Shown here in pieces: positions 25,394-36,644 of a stretch of DNA of 64,000 bases. The DNA is from Falsirhodobacter sp. alg1. GTDB taxonomy: Bacteria; Pseudomonadota; Alphaproteobacteria; Rhodobacterales; Rhodobacteraceae. The position numbers and the translations under genes are program-made. The stretch spans positions 16,160 through 80,159 of the forward strand of contig NZ_BBJC02000007.1 of the NCBI RefSeq assembly GCF_000739715.2, given 5' to 3'. A model generated the notes under the pieces. It did not search any database, had not been told where the DNA came from, and saw only the letters and a list, made by a program, of their open reading frames with translations. The first letter of the stretch is position 1. Each line of letters starts with the position of its first letter.

Positions 25394-27174
25394 TCCGTGT
25401 GCCGCTTCGCCCGCTTGCCCGTATTCTTTCGGCCCGCCAGAAGGGCGAGAACCCCGATGCGATCGAGCGGGAGAACCTGCGTTTGCGCAATGAGGGGCTG
25501 CGTGACCGCGCCCGTACGCGCGCCGAAGGGCGGTTGCTGTTCATGGGCGTCGCCTTCTTCATGATCTTTTCGATCATCGGGGTGCGGATGGGGCTTCTGG
25601 CCTCTACCGAACCGACCGAGCCGCGGCTTGCCTTGCCCGGTTCTGAAATTTCGGCGAATCGCGCCGATATCGTGGACCGTAACGGCCGCATATTGGCAAC
25701 GAACCTTCAGACCTATGCGCTTTATGCCCATCCGCAGGATATGATCGAACCTGCGCGAGTGGCGCGTGAACTGGCCAAGCTGTTTCCCGATATGGACGCC
25801 GAAGCGATGGAGCGCCGGTTCACCGACGGGCGCAAGTTCATGTGGCTGCGCAAGAAGCTGTCACCCGAACAGATGCAGGCGGTTCACGATATCGGCGATC
25901 CGGGCCTGCTGTTCGGCTCTCGGCAGATGCGCCTGTACCCGAACGGCCATCTTGCGGCCCATGTTCTGGGGGGCGCTTCCTTCGGGGCCGAGGGGGTTTC
26001 CTCGGCCGAGGTGATAGGCATCGCGGGGGTGGAGCGGTTCGAGGATGAGCGGCTTCGCGACCCGAACCAGACCGAGCCACTGGCGCTATCCATCGACATG
26101 ACCATTCAGGCTGCCATCACCGATGTTCTGGATGCCGGCATGAAACAGATGAATGCCAAGGGTGCGGCGGCCGTTCTGATGGATGTGCATACAGGTGAGG
26201 TTCTGAGCCTCGTGTCCCTGCCGGATTTCGATCCGAACGACCGTCCGACACCAATTCTGACGGGGGATCCGGGGGACAGCCCTCTGTTCAACCGCGCGGT
26301 GCAGGGCGTTTACGAACTCGGCTCTACCTTCAAGATCTTTACCGTTGCCAACGCGATGCAGCTTGGCCTTGTCACGCCCGATACCGTCATTGACGGAAAC
26401 TCTCCCCTTGTCTGGGGCAAATACCGGATCCATGAATTCGAGAGCCACAACTATGGCTATCAGACCGTGTCCGAAGTCATCGAGAACTCCTCGAACGTGG
26501 GGACGGCGCGGATCGCCCTGCAGGTCGGGGGGGAGCGTCAGAAATCCTTCATGCGTTCATTGGGGCTGTTCGATCCATCGCCTGTCGAATTGATCGAGGC
26601 CCCCGGTGCGCGGCCGATCGTGCCCAGCCGCTGGCCGGAAATCGTGACGATCACCACCTCCTACGGGCATGGTATTGCCGCCAGCCCCATGAACCTTGCA
26701 GCCGCCTATGCCACGATTGCCAACGGGGGCAGCCTTGTCACGCCCACATTGCTGCGCCGCGCCAATGCCGTTCCGGGGGACCGTGTCATGTCCGAGGATA
26801 CGGCACATAAGGCCATCGACATGCTGCGGGCCGTGGTGACCAAGGGAACGGCCAGCTATGCGCGCATTCCGGGGTATCCGGTGGGCGGTAAAACCGGCAC
26901 GGCCGATAAACCCAACCCGCAGGGCGGCTATTACAACGACCGGGTGGTCAACACCTTTGCCTCCATCTTCCCGACGAATGATCCGAAATACGCGCTGATC
27001 CTGACACTGGACGAACCGTCGGACAACACGATGTCCCGCGCCCGCCGGACGGCCGGCTGGACCGCAGTGCCGGTCGCAGCGGAAGTAATCCGCCGAGTTG
27101 CCCCGCTTCTGGGTCTGCGCCCGGTTGCAACGGACAACCAACCGGTCGATGTAATGGCCTCGGTCGGCGAATAG
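25390..27174 (+). CDS. ftsI: Septal peptidoglycan transpeptidase FtsI (PBP3)
   Basis: 594 residues. A cytoplasmic basic tail precedes one membrane anchor (about 48-70), then the PBP dimerisation domain with RADIVDRNGRILATNL and the transpeptidase domain. Active-site motifs: Ser312 in GSTFK, the SSN triad at 367-369 and KTG at 501-503. It crosslinks septal peptidoglycan together with FtsW and is a beta-lactam target. It overlaps ftsL by four bases, and murE begins 25 bases after it. Confidence 0.96.
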   Translation: MIRVPLRPLARILSARQKGENPDAIERENLRLRNEGLRDRARTRAEGRLLFMGVAFFMIFSIIGVRMGLLASTEPTEPRLALPGSEISANRADIVDRNGRILATNLQTYALYAHPQDMIEPARVARELAKLFPDMDAEAMERRFTDGRKFMWLRKKLSPEQMQAVHDIGDPGLLFGSRQMRLYPNGHLAAHVLGGASFGAEGVSSAEVIGIAGVERFEDERLRDPNQTEPLALSIDMTIQAAITDVLDAGMKQMNAKGAAAVLMDVHTGEVLSLVSLPDFDPNDRPTPILTGDPGDSPLFNRAVQGVYELGSTFKIFTVANAMQLGLVTPDTVIDGNSPLVWGKYRIHEFESHNYGYQTVSEVIENSSNVGTARIALQVGGERQKSFMRSLGLFDPSPVELIEAPGARPIVPSRWPEIVTITTSYGHGIAASPMNLAAAYATIANGGSLVTPTLLRRANAVPGDRVMSEDTAHKAIDMLRAVVTKGTASYARIPGYPVGGKTGTADKPNPQGGYYNDRVVNTFASIFPTNDPKYALILTLDEPSDNTMSRARRTAGWTAVPVAAEVIRRVAPLLGLRPVATDNQPVDVMASVGE

Positions 27175-27199
27175 GCGTCGGCGTAGGACGGAGGCCGCA

Positions 27200-28672
27200 A
27201 TGGCACGCCCCTCAAAATCATTGGCCGATCTGGGCCTGACCCCTCGGGGCGGGCGCGATGTGCGGATCACCGGCCTTGCAACCGACAGCCGTCAGGTCCG
27301 CGACGGGTTCCTGTTCGCGGCGCTGGCCGGCAGCCACGTGCATGGTGCCAGCTTTGTGCCCGCTGCGCTGGACCAAGGGGCTGCTGCCATCCTGACCGAT
27401 GCAGAGGGTGCCGCGCTGTTGCCGGAGATGCCGGGCGTTGCGCTGATCGTGGCGCAGGATCCGCGCCAATCCCTGGCGGGGGCCGCAGCGCTGTGGTTCG
27501 GCGCACAGCCGCGCAACATGGTGGCGGTGACGGGCACGAACGGCAAGACCTCGGTCGCCTCCTTTGCCCGCCAGATCTGGACGGCTCTGGGCCATTCCGC
27601 GATCAATATCGGCACCACCGGCGTAGAGGGTGCGTGGACTGCACCATCCCTTCACACCACGCCCGATCCGATCACGCTGCACCACATGTTGTCCGAGGCG
27701 GCATCGTCCGGGGTGACCCATGCCGCGATGGAGGCATCCTCGCACGGGCTGGATCAACGCCGTATGGACGGGGTGCATCTGAAGGCTGCGGGATTTACCA
27801 ATTTCACGCAGGACCATCTGGATTATCATCTGACCTTTGATGCCTATTTCCACGCAAAGGCCGGGTTGTTCACGCGCTTGCTGCCGCCTGATGGCGTGGC
27901 CGTCATCAATATGGATGATCCGCGCGGGCAGGATCTGGCACGGATCACGGCCGAACTCGGTCTGGCTACGATGGGTGTGGGCGCGGATCAGCGCGCCGAT
28001 CTCCGGATTGTGGCGCAGCGGTTCGATGCAACGGGGCAGGACCTGCGGATCGAATGGCGCGGGGCGGCCCATCAGGTGCGGCTGAACCTGATCGGCGGGT
28101 TCCAGGCGCATAACGTGACACTTGCGGCGGGGCTGGTCATTGCCGCAGGCGCCCCCGCGCGTGAGGTGTTCGAGGTGCTGCCCGACCTGACGGGCGTTCG
28201 GGGCCGGATGCAGCTGGCAGCCACCCGCGAGAACGGCGCGGCGGTCTATGTGGATTACGCACATACGCCCGATGCCATTTCGACAGCCCTTCAGGCATTG
28301 CGCCCGCATGTGATGGGGCGCATCGCGATCGTATTCGGGGCAGGCGGGGACCGTGACCGATCAAAGCGCCCCCTGATGGGGCAGGCGGCGGCGGCCCATG
28401 CCGATATCCTGTTCGTGACCGATGACAATCCCCGCTCCGAAGATCCTGCCTCCATACGGGCCGCCATACTGGAGGCCTGCCCCGACGCCTACGAGGTGGG
28501 GGACCGGGCGGAGGCAATTCTGCGGGGGGTCGATTCCCTCGGGGCCGGCGATGCTTTGCTGATTGCGGGGAAGGGCCACGAAAGCGGCCAGATCATCAAT
28601 GGTGCGGTTTTCCCTTTCGATGATGTTGAACAGGCCTCGGTTGCGGTGGCTGCATTGGATGGTTTGATATGA
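27200..28672 (+). CDS. murE: UDP-MurNAc-tripeptide ligase MurE (meso-DAP adding)
   Basis: 490 residues. The ATP loop TGTNGKTS is at 111-118. HTTPDPITLHHML and FTQDHLDYH mark the UDP-MurNAc-dipeptide site. DDNPRSEDP carries the DNPR motif specific for meso-diaminopimelate rather than lysine. GGAGG precedes the ATG. Cytoplasmic third amino-acid addition to the stem peptide. It overlaps murF by four bases. Confidence 0.96.
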   Translation: MARPSKSLADLGLTPRGGRDVRITGLATDSRQVRDGFLFAALAGSHVHGASFVPAALDQGAAAILTDAEGAALLPEMPGVALIVAQDPRQSLAGAAALWFGAQPRNMVAVTGTNGKTSVASFARQIWTALGHSAINIGTTGVEGAWTAPSLHTTPDPITLHHMLSEAASSGVTHAAMEASSHGLDQRRMDGVHLKAAGFTNFTQDHLDYHLTFDAYFHAKAGLFTRLLPPDGVAVINMDDPRGQDLARITAELGLATMGVGADQRADLRIVAQRFDATGQDLRIEWRGAAHQVRLNLIGGFQAHNVTLAAGLVIAAGAPAREVFEVLPDLTGVRGRMQLAATRENGAAVYVDYAHTPDAISTALQALRPHVMGRIAIVFGAGGDRDRSKRPLMGQAAAAHADILFVTDDNPRSEDPASIRAAILEACPDAYEVGDRAEAILRGVDSLGAGDALLIAGKGHESGQIINGAVFPFDDVEQASVAVAALDGLI

Positions 28673-30102
28673 CGAACACCCCTCTCTGGACCTCGGATGC
28701 GGCGGTGGCCGCAACGGGTGGTGAAACGACGGCTGCATGGAGCGCCTCGGGCGTTTCCATCGATACGCGCACCATCGCCAAAGGAGATCTGTTCGTCGCC
28801 CTGAAGGCTGAACGGGACGGCCACGGGTTCGTACAGCAGGCGCTGGAAAAGGGGGCAGCGGCGGCCCTTGTCACGCATCGCCCCGAAGGGGTGGCTGCGG
28901 ATGCGCCACTGCTGATCGTACCCGATGTGCTGGTGGCCCTTGAACATTTGGCAGCCGCGGCGCGTGCACGCACCATGGCGCGGGTGATCGGCATTACCGG
29001 CTCGGTCGGGAAAACCTCTACCAAGGAAATGATGCGGGCCGCTTTTGCCGCTCAGGGCAGAATCCATCTGGCAGAGGCAAGCTACAACAACCATTGGGGT
29101 GTCCCGCTGACGCTGGCACGGATGCCGGCGGATACCGATATCGCGGTGCTGGAAATCGGGATGAACCACCCCGGAGAGATTGCGCCGCTGGCGCGTCTGG
29201 CCGATCTGGATGCTGCCGTGATCACCACCGTCGCCGCCGCGCATCTGGAGGCTTTTACCGGGATCGAGGAGATTGCCCGCGAAAAAGCCTCCATCCTGCA
29301 GGGGTTGCGGACCGGTGGGATCGCGATCCTTCCGGCGGGGCTGCCGGTGTCGTCGATCCTGTTCGAAATCGCTGCGGAACTCGGTCATCACCCGGTATCA
29401 TTCGGGGAAAGTGGTGATGTTACGATCGAGGATATCCGCACGGTCGAGGGCGTGAATGTCGTTCGGGCCCGCCACGGGGCGCAACCCTACCTGTTCAAGG
29501 TCGGCTCTCCGGGGAGGCATTTTGCGATGAATGCCATGGCCGTTGTGGCTCTGGCCGAGGCAATGGGCCTTGATATGGCACAGGTTCTGGCAGGGCTTGG
29601 GCGCTGGTTGCCTCCCAAGGGGCGCGGCACGCGGGAACGCATCCTTCTGGATGCCATCGACGGTCTGGCTATCGACCTCGTGGATGATGCCTTCAATGCA
29701 AATCCCGCCTCCATGGCGGCCAGCCTCGATCTGGTGGCGCATATGAAGCCGCAGGACGGCGTGGGCCGGATCGGTAGCGGGCGGCGCATCGCCATACTGG
29801 GTGATATGCTGGAGCTGGGCCCGACGGAGGACGCCTTGCACCGGGCAATTGCCGATCATCCGGCCCTTGCGGCATTCACGGTCGTGCATTGTGTCGGGCC
29901 GCGCATGAAATCGCTGCACGATGTATTGCCCTATGCCCAACGCGGGGAATGGGTGGCGGAGGCCGCAGATCTGGCCGGGCATGTCCGCACGATGGTCGAC
30001 GCTGGTGATGTGGTGCTCGTCAAAGGGTCCAAGGGAATAAAAGTCAGCCTTGTGGTTGACGCGCTACGCAAACTGGGGCAATCGCCCGCAGTTCCGGAAT
30101 AG
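28669..30102 (+). CDS. murF: UDP-MurNAc-pentapeptide synthetase MurF
   Basis: 477 residues with the N-terminal substrate domain ([17 protein letters not shown]), the ATP loop [15 protein letters not shown] (about 105-119), [16 protein letters not shown] in the central domain and [17 protein letters not shown] in the C-terminal part. It adds D-Ala-D-Ala, made by Ddl in the same cluster, to the tripeptide. Coupled to murE by an ATGA overlap. Confidence 0.96.
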   Translation: MTNTPLWTSDAAVAATGGETTAAWSASGVSIDTRTIAKGDLFVALKAERDGHGFVQQALEKGAAAALVTHRPEGVAADAPLLIVPDVLVALEHLAAAARARTMARVIGITGSVGKTSTKEMMRAAFAAQGRIHLAEASYNNHWGVPLTLARMPADTDIAVLEIGMNHPGEIAPLARLADLDAAVITTVAAAHLEAFTGIEEIAREKASILQGLRTGGIAILPAGLPVSSILFEIAAELGHHPVSFGESGDVTIEDIRTVEGVNVVRARHGAQPYLFKVGSPGRHFAMNAMAVVALAEAMGLDMAQVLAGLGRWLPPKGRGTRERILLDAIDGLAIDLVDDAFNANPASMAASLDLVAHMKPQDGVGRIGSGRRIAILGDMLELGPTEDALHRAIADHPALAAFTVVHCVGPRMKSLHDVLPYAQRGEWVAEAADLAGHVRTMVDAGDVVLVKGSKGIKVSLVVDALRKLGQSPAVPE

Positions 30103-30112
30103 AGGACGACCG

Positions 30113-31192
30113 ATGTTCTATCTGCTTTCGCAATTCTCCGATGGCGGCGACGTCTTCAACCTGTTCCGGTACATCACGTTCCGCGCAGGCGGGGCATTCT
30201 TTACGGCACTGGTGTTCGGCTTTGTCTTTGGACGGCCGCTTATCAACTTTCTGCGGGTAAAGCAGAAAAAGGGGCAGCCGATCCGTTCGGACGGCCCTAC
30301 CAGCCATTTTTCCAAGGCCGGTACACCCACCATGGGCGGGCTTCTGATCCTGACATCCCTGGTCGTTTCCACGCTGCTGTGGGCTCAACTGTCCAACCCC
30401 TACGTCTGGATCGTGCTGCTGGTTACGCTGGCATTCGGGCTGATCGGCTTTGCCGATGATTATGCCAAGGTGACCAAGCAGACCACGGCGGGCGTCTCGG
30501 GACGTGTCAGAATGGCGCTGGGCCTGCTGACGGCCTTTCTTGCGACATTCGCTGCTGCCAGGTTCCACCCTGCGGGCCTGACAGGTGAGCTGGCACTTCC
30601 TTTTGTCAGCATGATGATCGATCTGGGAATCTTCTTCATCCCGTTCGGGATGCTGGTGATCGTGGGCGCGGCCAATGCCGTCAATCTGACAGACGGGCTG
30701 GACGGGCTGGCAATCATGCCCGTGATGATCGCCTCTGCCACGCTGGGGGCGATCGCCTATGCGGTCGGGCGGGTGGATTTCACGGAATATCTGGGCATCC
30801 ACTATGTCCCGGGCACCGGGGAGTTGTTGATCTTTGTGGCGGCGCTGGTGGGCGGCGGCCTCGGGTTCCTGTGGTATAATGCCCCGCCGGCGGCCGTCTT
30901 TATGGGGGACACCGGAAGCCTTGCGCTGGGCGGTGCTCTGGGTGCGATTGCCGTCTGCATCAAGCACGAGATCGTTCTGGCCATCGTCGGCGGACTGTTC
31001 GTGGTCGAGGCGTTGAGCGTCATCATCCAGGTGCTGTACTTCAAGAAAACAGGCAAGCGCGTGTTCCTGATGGCCCCGATCCACCACCATTTCGAGAAAA
31101 AGGGCTGGGCCGAACCGCAGATCGTCATCCGTTTCTGGATCATCTCGGTCATTCTGGCACTGATCGGTCTGGCAACGCTGAAGATCCGCTGA
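30113..31192 (+). CDS. mraY: Phospho-MurNAc-pentapeptide transferase MraY
   Basis: 359 residues from the ATG at 30113 with AGAGGA upstream. It is a polytopic membrane enzyme with about ten segments. Active-site motifs include [11 protein letters not shown] (the catalytic Asp pair), [13 protein letters not shown] and [15 protein letters not shown]. The final cytoplasmic HHH site is [12 protein letters not shown]. It makes lipid I from UDP-MurNAc-pentapeptide and undecaprenyl phosphate. It begins ten bases after murF. Confidence 0.97.
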   Translation: MFYLLSQFSDGGDVFNLFRYITFRAGGAFFTALVFGFVFGRPLINFLRVKQKKGQPIRSDGPTSHFSKAGTPTMGGLLILTSLVVSTLLWAQLSNPYVWIVLLVTLAFGLIGFADDYAKVTKQTTAGVSGRVRMALGLLTAFLATFAAARFHPAGLTGELALPFVSMMIDLGIFFIPFGMLVIVGAANAVNLTDGLDGLAIMPVMIASATLGAIAYAVGRVDFTEYLGIHYVPGTGELLIFVAALVGGGLGFLWYNAPPAAVFMGDTGSLALGGALGAIAVCIKHEIVLAIVGGLFVVEALSVIIQVLYFKKTGKRVFLMAPIHHHFEKKGWAEPQIVIRFWIISVILALIGLATLKIR

Positions 31193-31249
31193 TCTTGCAC
31201 CCGGACGCGCTGCGCCGCATTGTGCCGCGCAAAGCAGATGGGGTGCGGC

Positions 31250-32653
31250 ATGATTCCGGTTCAGGGCGTTAACGGGCAGAAAATTGCGGTATTGGGTCTG
31301 GGGCGGTCCGGCCTGGCAACGGCCCGCGCTCTGGCTGCGGGCGGTGCCGAGCCTCTGGTATGGGATGACAGCCCCGAAGCACGTGCGAATGCCGAGGCCG
31401 AAGGGTTCCCGGCCTTCGATCTGACCCGACACTCCGCATTTGACGGTATCTCGGCGCTGATCGTCAGCCCCGGCATTCCGCACCTCTATCCCGCGCCGAA
31501 CAAGGTCATTGCGCGCGCGCTGGAACTGGGCGTACCGGTAGATAACGACATCGGCCTGTTTTTCCGTTCTTACGCCACGCGCGATTGGGACGGGTTCGAT
31601 CAGATGCCCAAGGTGATCTGCGTGACCGGATCGAACGGCAAGTCCACGACGACGGCCCTGATCCGCCACATCTGCGAAGAGGCGGGGCGCCCCGTCGCAA
31701 TGGCCGGCAATATCGGTCGCGGTGTCCTTGATCTGGACCCCGCCGAGGACGGTTCGGTCGTGGTATTGGAACTCTCCAGCTATCAGACCGAACTGGCACG
31801 GGCCCTGACACCCGATGTCGCGGTATTTACCAACCTGTCACCGGACCATCTGGATCGTCATGGCGGCATGGGGGGGTATTTCGCCGCGAAACGGCGGCTG
31901 TTCTCCGAGGGCGGGCCCGATCGCTGCGTTGTCGGCGTGGATGAAATGGAAGGATGCTTCCTTGCCAACCAGCTGGCCACATCCGCCGTCGATGACCGGG
32001 TGATCCGTATTTCTTCGGGGACGAAGCTGGAAGGGTTCGGCTGGTCGGTTTTTGCGCGCAAGGGGTTCCTGTCGGAATGGCGCAAGGGGCGGCAGGTGGC
32101 CTCCATCGATCTGCGGGGCATTGCGGGCCTGCCGGGGGCGCATAACCACCAGAACGCCTGCGCCGCCTATGCCGCGGTCCGCACGCTCGGTCTTGCCCCC
32201 CGGTTGATCGAAGAGGCGTTCGCCTCCTTTGCCGGATTGCCCCATCGCAGCCAGCTGATTGCCGAGCGGGACGGCGTGCGGTTCGTGAACGATTCGAAGG
32301 CAACGAATGTCGACAGCGCGGCCAAGGCGCTTCAGGCCTTTCCCCGCATCCGCTGGATTGCCGGCGGGCTGGGCAAGGATGGGGGAATAGAGGCGCTGGT
32401 GCCCCATCTGGGCGGTGTTTCCAAGGCCTACCTCATCGGCCATTCGGCCCGCGATTTCGCCTTGCAGCTGGGCAGCACCGAACACGAGATCTGCGAGACG
32501 ATGGAGCGCGCGGTGGAGCGCGCCGCCGCCGAGGCGGAACCGGGAGAGGTCGTGCTGCTGGCCCCCGCCGCCGCCAGTTTCGATCAATATCCGAACTTCG
32601 AAAAACGGGGCGATCATTTCGCGGCCTTGGTGTCGGAACTGCTGTCCGCCTAG
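31250..32653 (+). CDS. murD: UDP-MurNAc-L-alanine:D-glutamate ligase MurD
   Basis: 467 residues from the ATG at 31250 ([21 protein letters not shown]); earlier starts (TTG 31220, ATG 31238) add residues outside the Rossmann domain. The ATP loop is [13 protein letters not shown] (about 118-130). Family motifs are [29 protein letters not shown] and [16 protein letters not shown]. It adds D-Glu in the cytoplasm. A 57-base gap from mraY is one of the larger gaps within the cluster. Confidence 0.95.
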   Translation: MIPVQGVNGQKIAVLGLGRSGLATARALAAGGAEPLVWDDSPEARANAEAEGFPAFDLTRHSAFDGISALIVSPGIPHLYPAPNKVIARALELGVPVDNDIGLFFRSYATRDWDGFDQMPKVICVTGSNGKSTTTALIRHICEEAGRPVAMAGNIGRGVLDLDPAEDGSVVVLELSSYQTELARALTPDVAVFTNLSPDHLDRHGGMGGYFAAKRRLFSEGGPDRCVVGVDEMEGCFLANQLATSAVDDRVIRISSGTKLEGFGWSVFARKGFLSEWRKGRQVASIDLRGIAGLPGAHNHQNACAAYAAVRTLGLAPRLIEEAFASFAGLPHRSQLIAERDGVRFVNDSKATNVDSAAKALQAFPRIRWIAGGLGKDGGIEALVPHLGGVSKAYLIGHSARDFALQLGSTEHEICETMERAVERAAAEAEPGEVVLLAPAAASFDQYPNFEKRGDHFAALVSELLSA

Positions 32654-32744
32654 GCCGACGAAGGTACTAGTCAGCAAGGCGGCGTTGCGTTACCCTTTGC
32701 AGCAGACCCGAAACAATCGGGCAGGCAGTGGACAGGCATACCCC

Positions 32745-33911
32745 ATGACTGAGATGGTCCATGGTGCGATTCCCGCGCGGGCATCGGAACCGGTTCTCCC
32801 GCGCTGGTGGCGCACGATCGACAAGTGGTCGTTGACCTCTATCTTCGTGCTGTTCGGCATCGGGCTTTTGCTGGCGCTGGCGGCGTCGGTTCCTCTGGCC
32901 ACACGCAACGGGCTGCCCCCGTTCTATTACGTGGAACGGCAAATGTTCTTCGGGGGGATGGCAATGGTCGCGATGGTGACCATGTCCATGATGTCGCCCG
33001 ACATGATCCGGCGCCTGGGGGTCCTCGGGTTTCTTGCGTCGTTCGTGGCACTGATCCTGCTGCCCATGTTCGGAACGGATTTCGGCAAGGGGGCGATCCG
33101 CTGGTTCAGCCTTGGCTTTGCCTCTTTCCAGCCGTCGGAATTCCTGAAGCCCGGCTTCATCATCGTCACAGCATGGCTGATGGCGGCGGGGCAGGAAGTG
33201 AACGGCCCGCCCGGTAAGCGGATTTCCTTTGCGATGCTGACGGTGATTTCGGGGTTTCTGGCCATGCAGCCCGACTTCGGGCAGACGGCCTTGATCCTGT
33301 TCGGGTGGAGCGTGATCTATTTCGTCGCAGGTGCGCCGATGGTGCTGATCGGCAGCTTCATGGCGGCGGTCGTCTTTGCCGGCACGCTGTTCTACGAAAG
33401 CTCCGAACACTTCGCACGCCGGATCGACGGGTTCATGAACCCTGATCTGGATCCGCGGACACAGCTTGGTTATGCAACGAATGCCATTGTCGAAGGCGGG
33501 TTCTTTGGGGTCGGCGTGGGCGAGGGGCAGGTGAAATGGTCACTGCCCGATGCGCATACCGATTTCATCATTGCCGTTGCTGCCGAGGAATACGGCCTGA
33601 TCCTTGTACTCTGCATCATCGCCCTTTACGCCACCATCGTTGTGCGGAGCCTGTTCCGGCTGATGCGCGAACGTGATCCGTTCATCCGTCTGGCAGGAAC
33701 CGGTCTGGCCTGCATCTTCGGGGTTCAGGCCATGATCAACATGGGCGTTGCCGTCCGCCTGCTGCCGGCCAAGGGGATGACCCTGCCGTTCGTCAGCTAT
33801 GGTGGGTCGTCCGTCATCGCGGCGGGGATTACCGTCGGCATGCTCTTGGCGCTGACACGCAGCCGCCCTCAGGGTGAAATGAGCGATATTCTGTTCAAGC
33901 GGGGCCGCTGA
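32745..33911 (+). CDS. ftsW: Septal peptidoglycan polymerase FtsW (SEDS)
   Basis: 388 residues from the ATG at 32745. A soluble N-terminus ending [10 protein letters not shown] is followed by about ten membrane segments. SEDS signatures include [35 protein letters not shown] (with the catalytic Asp loop), [17 protein letters not shown] and [13 protein letters not shown]. It is the glycosyltransferase partner of FtsI at the septum. Its stop overlaps the murG start (TGATG). Confidence 0.95.
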   Translation: MTEMVHGAIPARASEPVLPRWWRTIDKWSLTSIFVLFGIGLLLALAASVPLATRNGLPPFYYVERQMFFGGMAMVAMVTMSMMSPDMIRRLGVLGFLASFVALILLPMFGTDFGKGAIRWFSLGFASFQPSEFLKPGFIIVTAWLMAAGQEVNGPPGKRISFAMLTVISGFLAMQPDFGQTALILFGWSVIYFVAGAPMVLIGSFMAAVVFAGTLFYESSEHFARRIDGFMNPDLDPRTQLGYATNAIVEGGFFGVGVGEGQVKWSLPDAHTDFIIAVAAEEYGLILVLCIIALYATIVVRSLFRLMRERDPFIRLAGTGLACIFGVQAMINMGVAVRLLPAKGMTLPFVSYGGSSVIAAGITVGMLLALTRSRPQGEMSDILFKRGR

Positions 33912-35017
33912 TGAACCAACCGCGCGACACCGCTCCCTTGTTGTTGATCGCAGCAGGGGGGACCGGCGGTCATATGTTTCCCGCACAGGCCCTTGCCGAG
34001 GCGATGATCGAAAAGGGTTGGCGGGTTGTCCTGTCAACCGATGCGCGGGGTGCCCGCTATACCGGCGGTTTCCCCAAGGCTGTGGTGGTGGAACAGGTCA
34101 CCTCGGCAACCTTTGCGCGGGGCAGCCGTCTGGCAAAACTGGCCGTGCCGTTCCGCATCCTGCAGGGGGTGTTCGGGGCATTGCGGGCGCAACGGCGCGA
34201 TCGTCCGGCGGTTGTGGTAGGGTTTGGCGGGTATCCGTCCATTCCGGCGCTTGGTGCCGCGTGGCTGCTGCGCCGACCGCGCATGATCCATGAACAGAAC
34301 GGTGTTCTGGGTCGCGTGAACCGCCTGTTTGCGCCGCATGTTGCCCATGTTGCCTGCGGCATGTGGCCGACCGAACTGCCGAAGGGGCTGATCGGGATCC
34401 ATACCGGAAATCCGGTTCGCGAATCCGTGCTGGAGCATGCGGGGGCGATGTATCGTGCCCCGGATACAGGCCCAATTTCGGTTCTGGTCATCGGCGGAAG
34501 CCAGGGTGCGCGCGTTCTGTCAACGCTGGTGCCCGAGGCGCTGGCCGGGCTGCCCGAGGCATTGCGCTCCCGTTTGCAGGTATCGCATCAGGCCCGGGGC
34601 GAGGATGCGGATGCGGTGGTCCAAAGCTATGGGCAGGCCGGAATCGTGGCGGATGTGCAGCCGTTCTTTACCGATGTGCCCGAGCGGATCGATGCCGCGC
34701 AGCTGGTCATTTCCCGGGCGGGGGCCTCTTCGATCGCGGATATCACGGCAATCGGCCGCCCAGCGATCCTGATCCCCTTTGCCGCCGCACTGGGGGATCA
34801 CCAGACTGCAAATGCGCGCGGGCTGGTCGACGTGGATGCCGCAATTTCATTGCCGGAGCGGGGGCTGGATGCCGCCACGCTGCGGACCAATATCACCGCC
34901 ATTCTGACGCAGCCTGCCATGGCCACGCGAATGGCCGACAATGCCTGTGCCCTTGGCCGCCCTGATGCAACGCAGCATCTGGTCGAGGTGGTCGAGGCTC
35001 TTGCAAGGACGGAATGA
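33911..35017 (+). CDS. murG: Lipid II-forming GlcNAc transferase MurG
   Basis: 368 residues, a GT-B fold enzyme. The N-terminal glycine-rich loop is [20 protein letters not shown] (about 13-32), with [17 protein letters not shown] and [12 protein letters not shown] in the acceptor domain. [23 protein letters not shown] and the [16 protein letters not shown] region lie in the UDP-GlcNAc domain. It is peripheral on the inner membrane. Coupled to both neighbours by start/stop overlaps. Confidence 0.96.
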   Translation: MNQPRDTAPLLLIAAGGTGGHMFPAQALAEAMIEKGWRVVLSTDARGARYTGGFPKAVVVEQVTSATFARGSRLAKLAVPFRILQGVFGALRAQRRDRPAVVVGFGGYPSIPALGAAWLLRRPRMIHEQNGVLGRVNRLFAPHVAHVACGMWPTELPKGLIGIHTGNPVRESVLEHAGAMYRAPDTGPISVLVIGGSQGARVLSTLVPEALAGLPEALRSRLQVSHQARGEDADAVVQSYGQAGIVADVQPFFTDVPERIDAAQLVISRAGASSIADITAIGRPAILIPFAAALGDHQTANARGLVDVDAAISLPERGLDAATLRTNITAILTQPAMATRMADNACALGRPDATQHLVEVVEALARTE

Positions 35018-36414
35018 TGAACGCCGCAACCAAACTGCCCGGAGAACTGGGCCCCATTCACTTTGTCGGTATCGGTGGCATCGGCATGTCCGGCATCGCC
35101 GAGGTGCTGATGACACTGGGCTATCAGGTGCAGGGGTCGGATTCCAAGGCATCAAAGATCACGGACCGTCTGGTGGAGCTGGGCGCGACCGTTTTCGTGG
35201 GCCAGAGTGCCGAGAACATCGGTGATGCGGCTGTCGTCGTGATTTCATCGGCCATCAAGAAGGGCAACCCCGAGCTGGAGGAGGCGCGACTGCGCCAGTT
35301 GCCGGTTGTGCGGCGGGCGGAAATGCTGGCCGAGCTGATGCGGATGCGCTCCAACATCGCGGTGGCCGGAACGCATGGCAAGACCACGACAACCACCATG
35401 GTGGCGACGCTGCTGGACAAGGGTGGGTTCGACCCCACCGTCATAAACGGTGGCGTGATCCACGCCTATGGTTCCAACGCTCGGGCAGGGGCCGGCGAAT
35501 GGATGGTGGTGGAGGCCGACGAATCCGACGGCTCTTTCAACCGCCTGCCGGCCACGATCGCGATCGTCACCAATATCGACCCCGAGCATATGGAGCATTG
35601 GGGCAGCTTTGATGCGTTGCGCAAAGGCTTTACCGATTTCGTAACCAACATTCCGTTCTACGGGTTGGCGGTCTGCTGCACCGACCATGCCGAGGTTCAG
35701 GCACTGGTGGGCCGCATCACCGATCGCCGCATCGTCACCTTCGGGTTCAACGCGCAGGCGGATGTGCGGGCCATCAACCTGACCTATGAAAACGGTGTGG
35801 CGCATTTCGATGTGGCGTTGCAGGCCGAAGATACGGTGATCGAGAATTGTACACTGCCGATGCCGGGCGATCATAACGTATCGAATGCCCTCGCGGCGGT
35901 TGCGGTTGCCCGCCATCTGGGCATGAAGCGCAGCGAAATCCGCAATGCACTGGCCGCCTTCGGGGGCGTCAACCGCCGCTTCACCAAGGTGGGCGAGGTT
36001 CTGGGCGGTGTGACCATCATCGATGATTACGGCCACCATCCGGTCGAGATTGCCGCCGTTCTGCGCGCAGCGCGTCAGGCGATTAAAGGGCGCGTGATTG
36101 CCGTGCATCAACCGCACCGCTATTCCCGTCTGGCCGGGCTGTTCGATGATTTCTGCACCTGCTTCAACGAGGCAGATGTGGTGGCGATCTCGGATGTCTA
36201 TGCGGCCGGCGAAGATCCGATTCCGGGCGCAGGGCGGGATGATCTGGTGGCGGGCCTTGTGGCCCACGGGCATCGCCATGCCCGCGCCATCCTGTCCGAA
36301 GAGGATCTGGAACGTCTGATCCGCGAACAGGCCCGGCCGGGGGATATGGTTGTCTGCCTCGGTGCGGGCACAATCTCGTCATGGGCAAATGCGCTGCCCG
36401 GACGGATGGCCTGA
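35014..36414 (+). CDS. murC: UDP-MurNAc:L-alanine ligase MurC
   Basis: 466 residues. It shows the N-terminal UDP-binding glycine loop [18 protein letters not shown], the ATP loop [15 protein letters not shown] (about 114-128), [21 protein letters not shown] and [14 protein letters not shown], then the [14 protein letters not shown] motif. It adds the first amino acid. Doubled ATGATG start; it overlaps murG by four bases. Confidence 0.96.
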   Translation: MMNAATKLPGELGPIHFVGIGGIGMSGIAEVLMTLGYQVQGSDSKASKITDRLVELGATVFVGQSAENIGDAAVVVISSAIKKGNPELEEARLRQLPVVRRAEMLAELMRMRSNIAVAGTHGKTTTTTMVATLLDKGGFDPTVINGGVIHAYGSNARAGAGEWMVVEADESDGSFNRLPATIAIVTNIDPEHMEHWGSFDALRKGFTDFVTNIPFYGLAVCCTDHAEVQALVGRITDRRIVTFGFNAQADVRAINLTYENGVAHFDVALQAEDTVIENCTLPMPGDHNVSNALAAVAVARHLGMKRSEIRNALAAFGGVNRRFTKVGEVLGGVTIIDDYGHHPVEIAAVLRAARQAIKGRVIAVHQPHRYSRLAGLFDDFCTCFNEADVVAISDVYAAGEDPIPGAGRDDLVAGLVAHGHRHARAILSEEDLERLIREQARPGDMVVCLGAGTISSWANALPGRMA

Positions 36415-36644
36415 TGACGGCACTGATCTTTGCGGCACTGTGGTTCACGGTCGCGATTGTTGCCAGTTTCCGGGTGCATGCGCCAACCGGTTGGGCCTTG
36501 GTCTTGACCGGTATCCCCATGGTGGGGATGGTGACATGGCAATCCGGGCCCTTGGTGGGTCTGGTCACACTGGCATTCTGCCTCTTTCTTTTGCGAACAC
36601 CGCTGCGGGCAGTGCGCCGCAGGGCACAGCGAGCCGTACAATGA
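36414..36644 (+). CDS. DUF2484 small membrane protein between murC and murB
   Basis: 76 residues with three hydrophobic stretches ([33 protein letters not shown] and [16 protein letters not shown]) and a basic C-terminus ([11 protein letters not shown]). It belongs to the DUF2484 family that Rhodobacterales carry at this place in the cluster. Its ATG overlaps the murC stop and its stop overlaps the murB start, so it is translated with the cluster. Function unknown; a role in precursor synthesis or the divisome is inference from position only. Confidence 0.82.
   Translation: MTALIFAALWFTVAIVASFRVHAPTGWALVLTGIPMVGMVTWQSGPLVGLVTLAFCLFLLRTPLRAVRRRAQRAVQ

Noticed and set aside
30044-31669. Open frame of about 541 codons opposite mraY and murD
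   Set aside because: Composition rich in Gln, Arg and His with no domain, lying over two secure genes; a codon-bias artefact.
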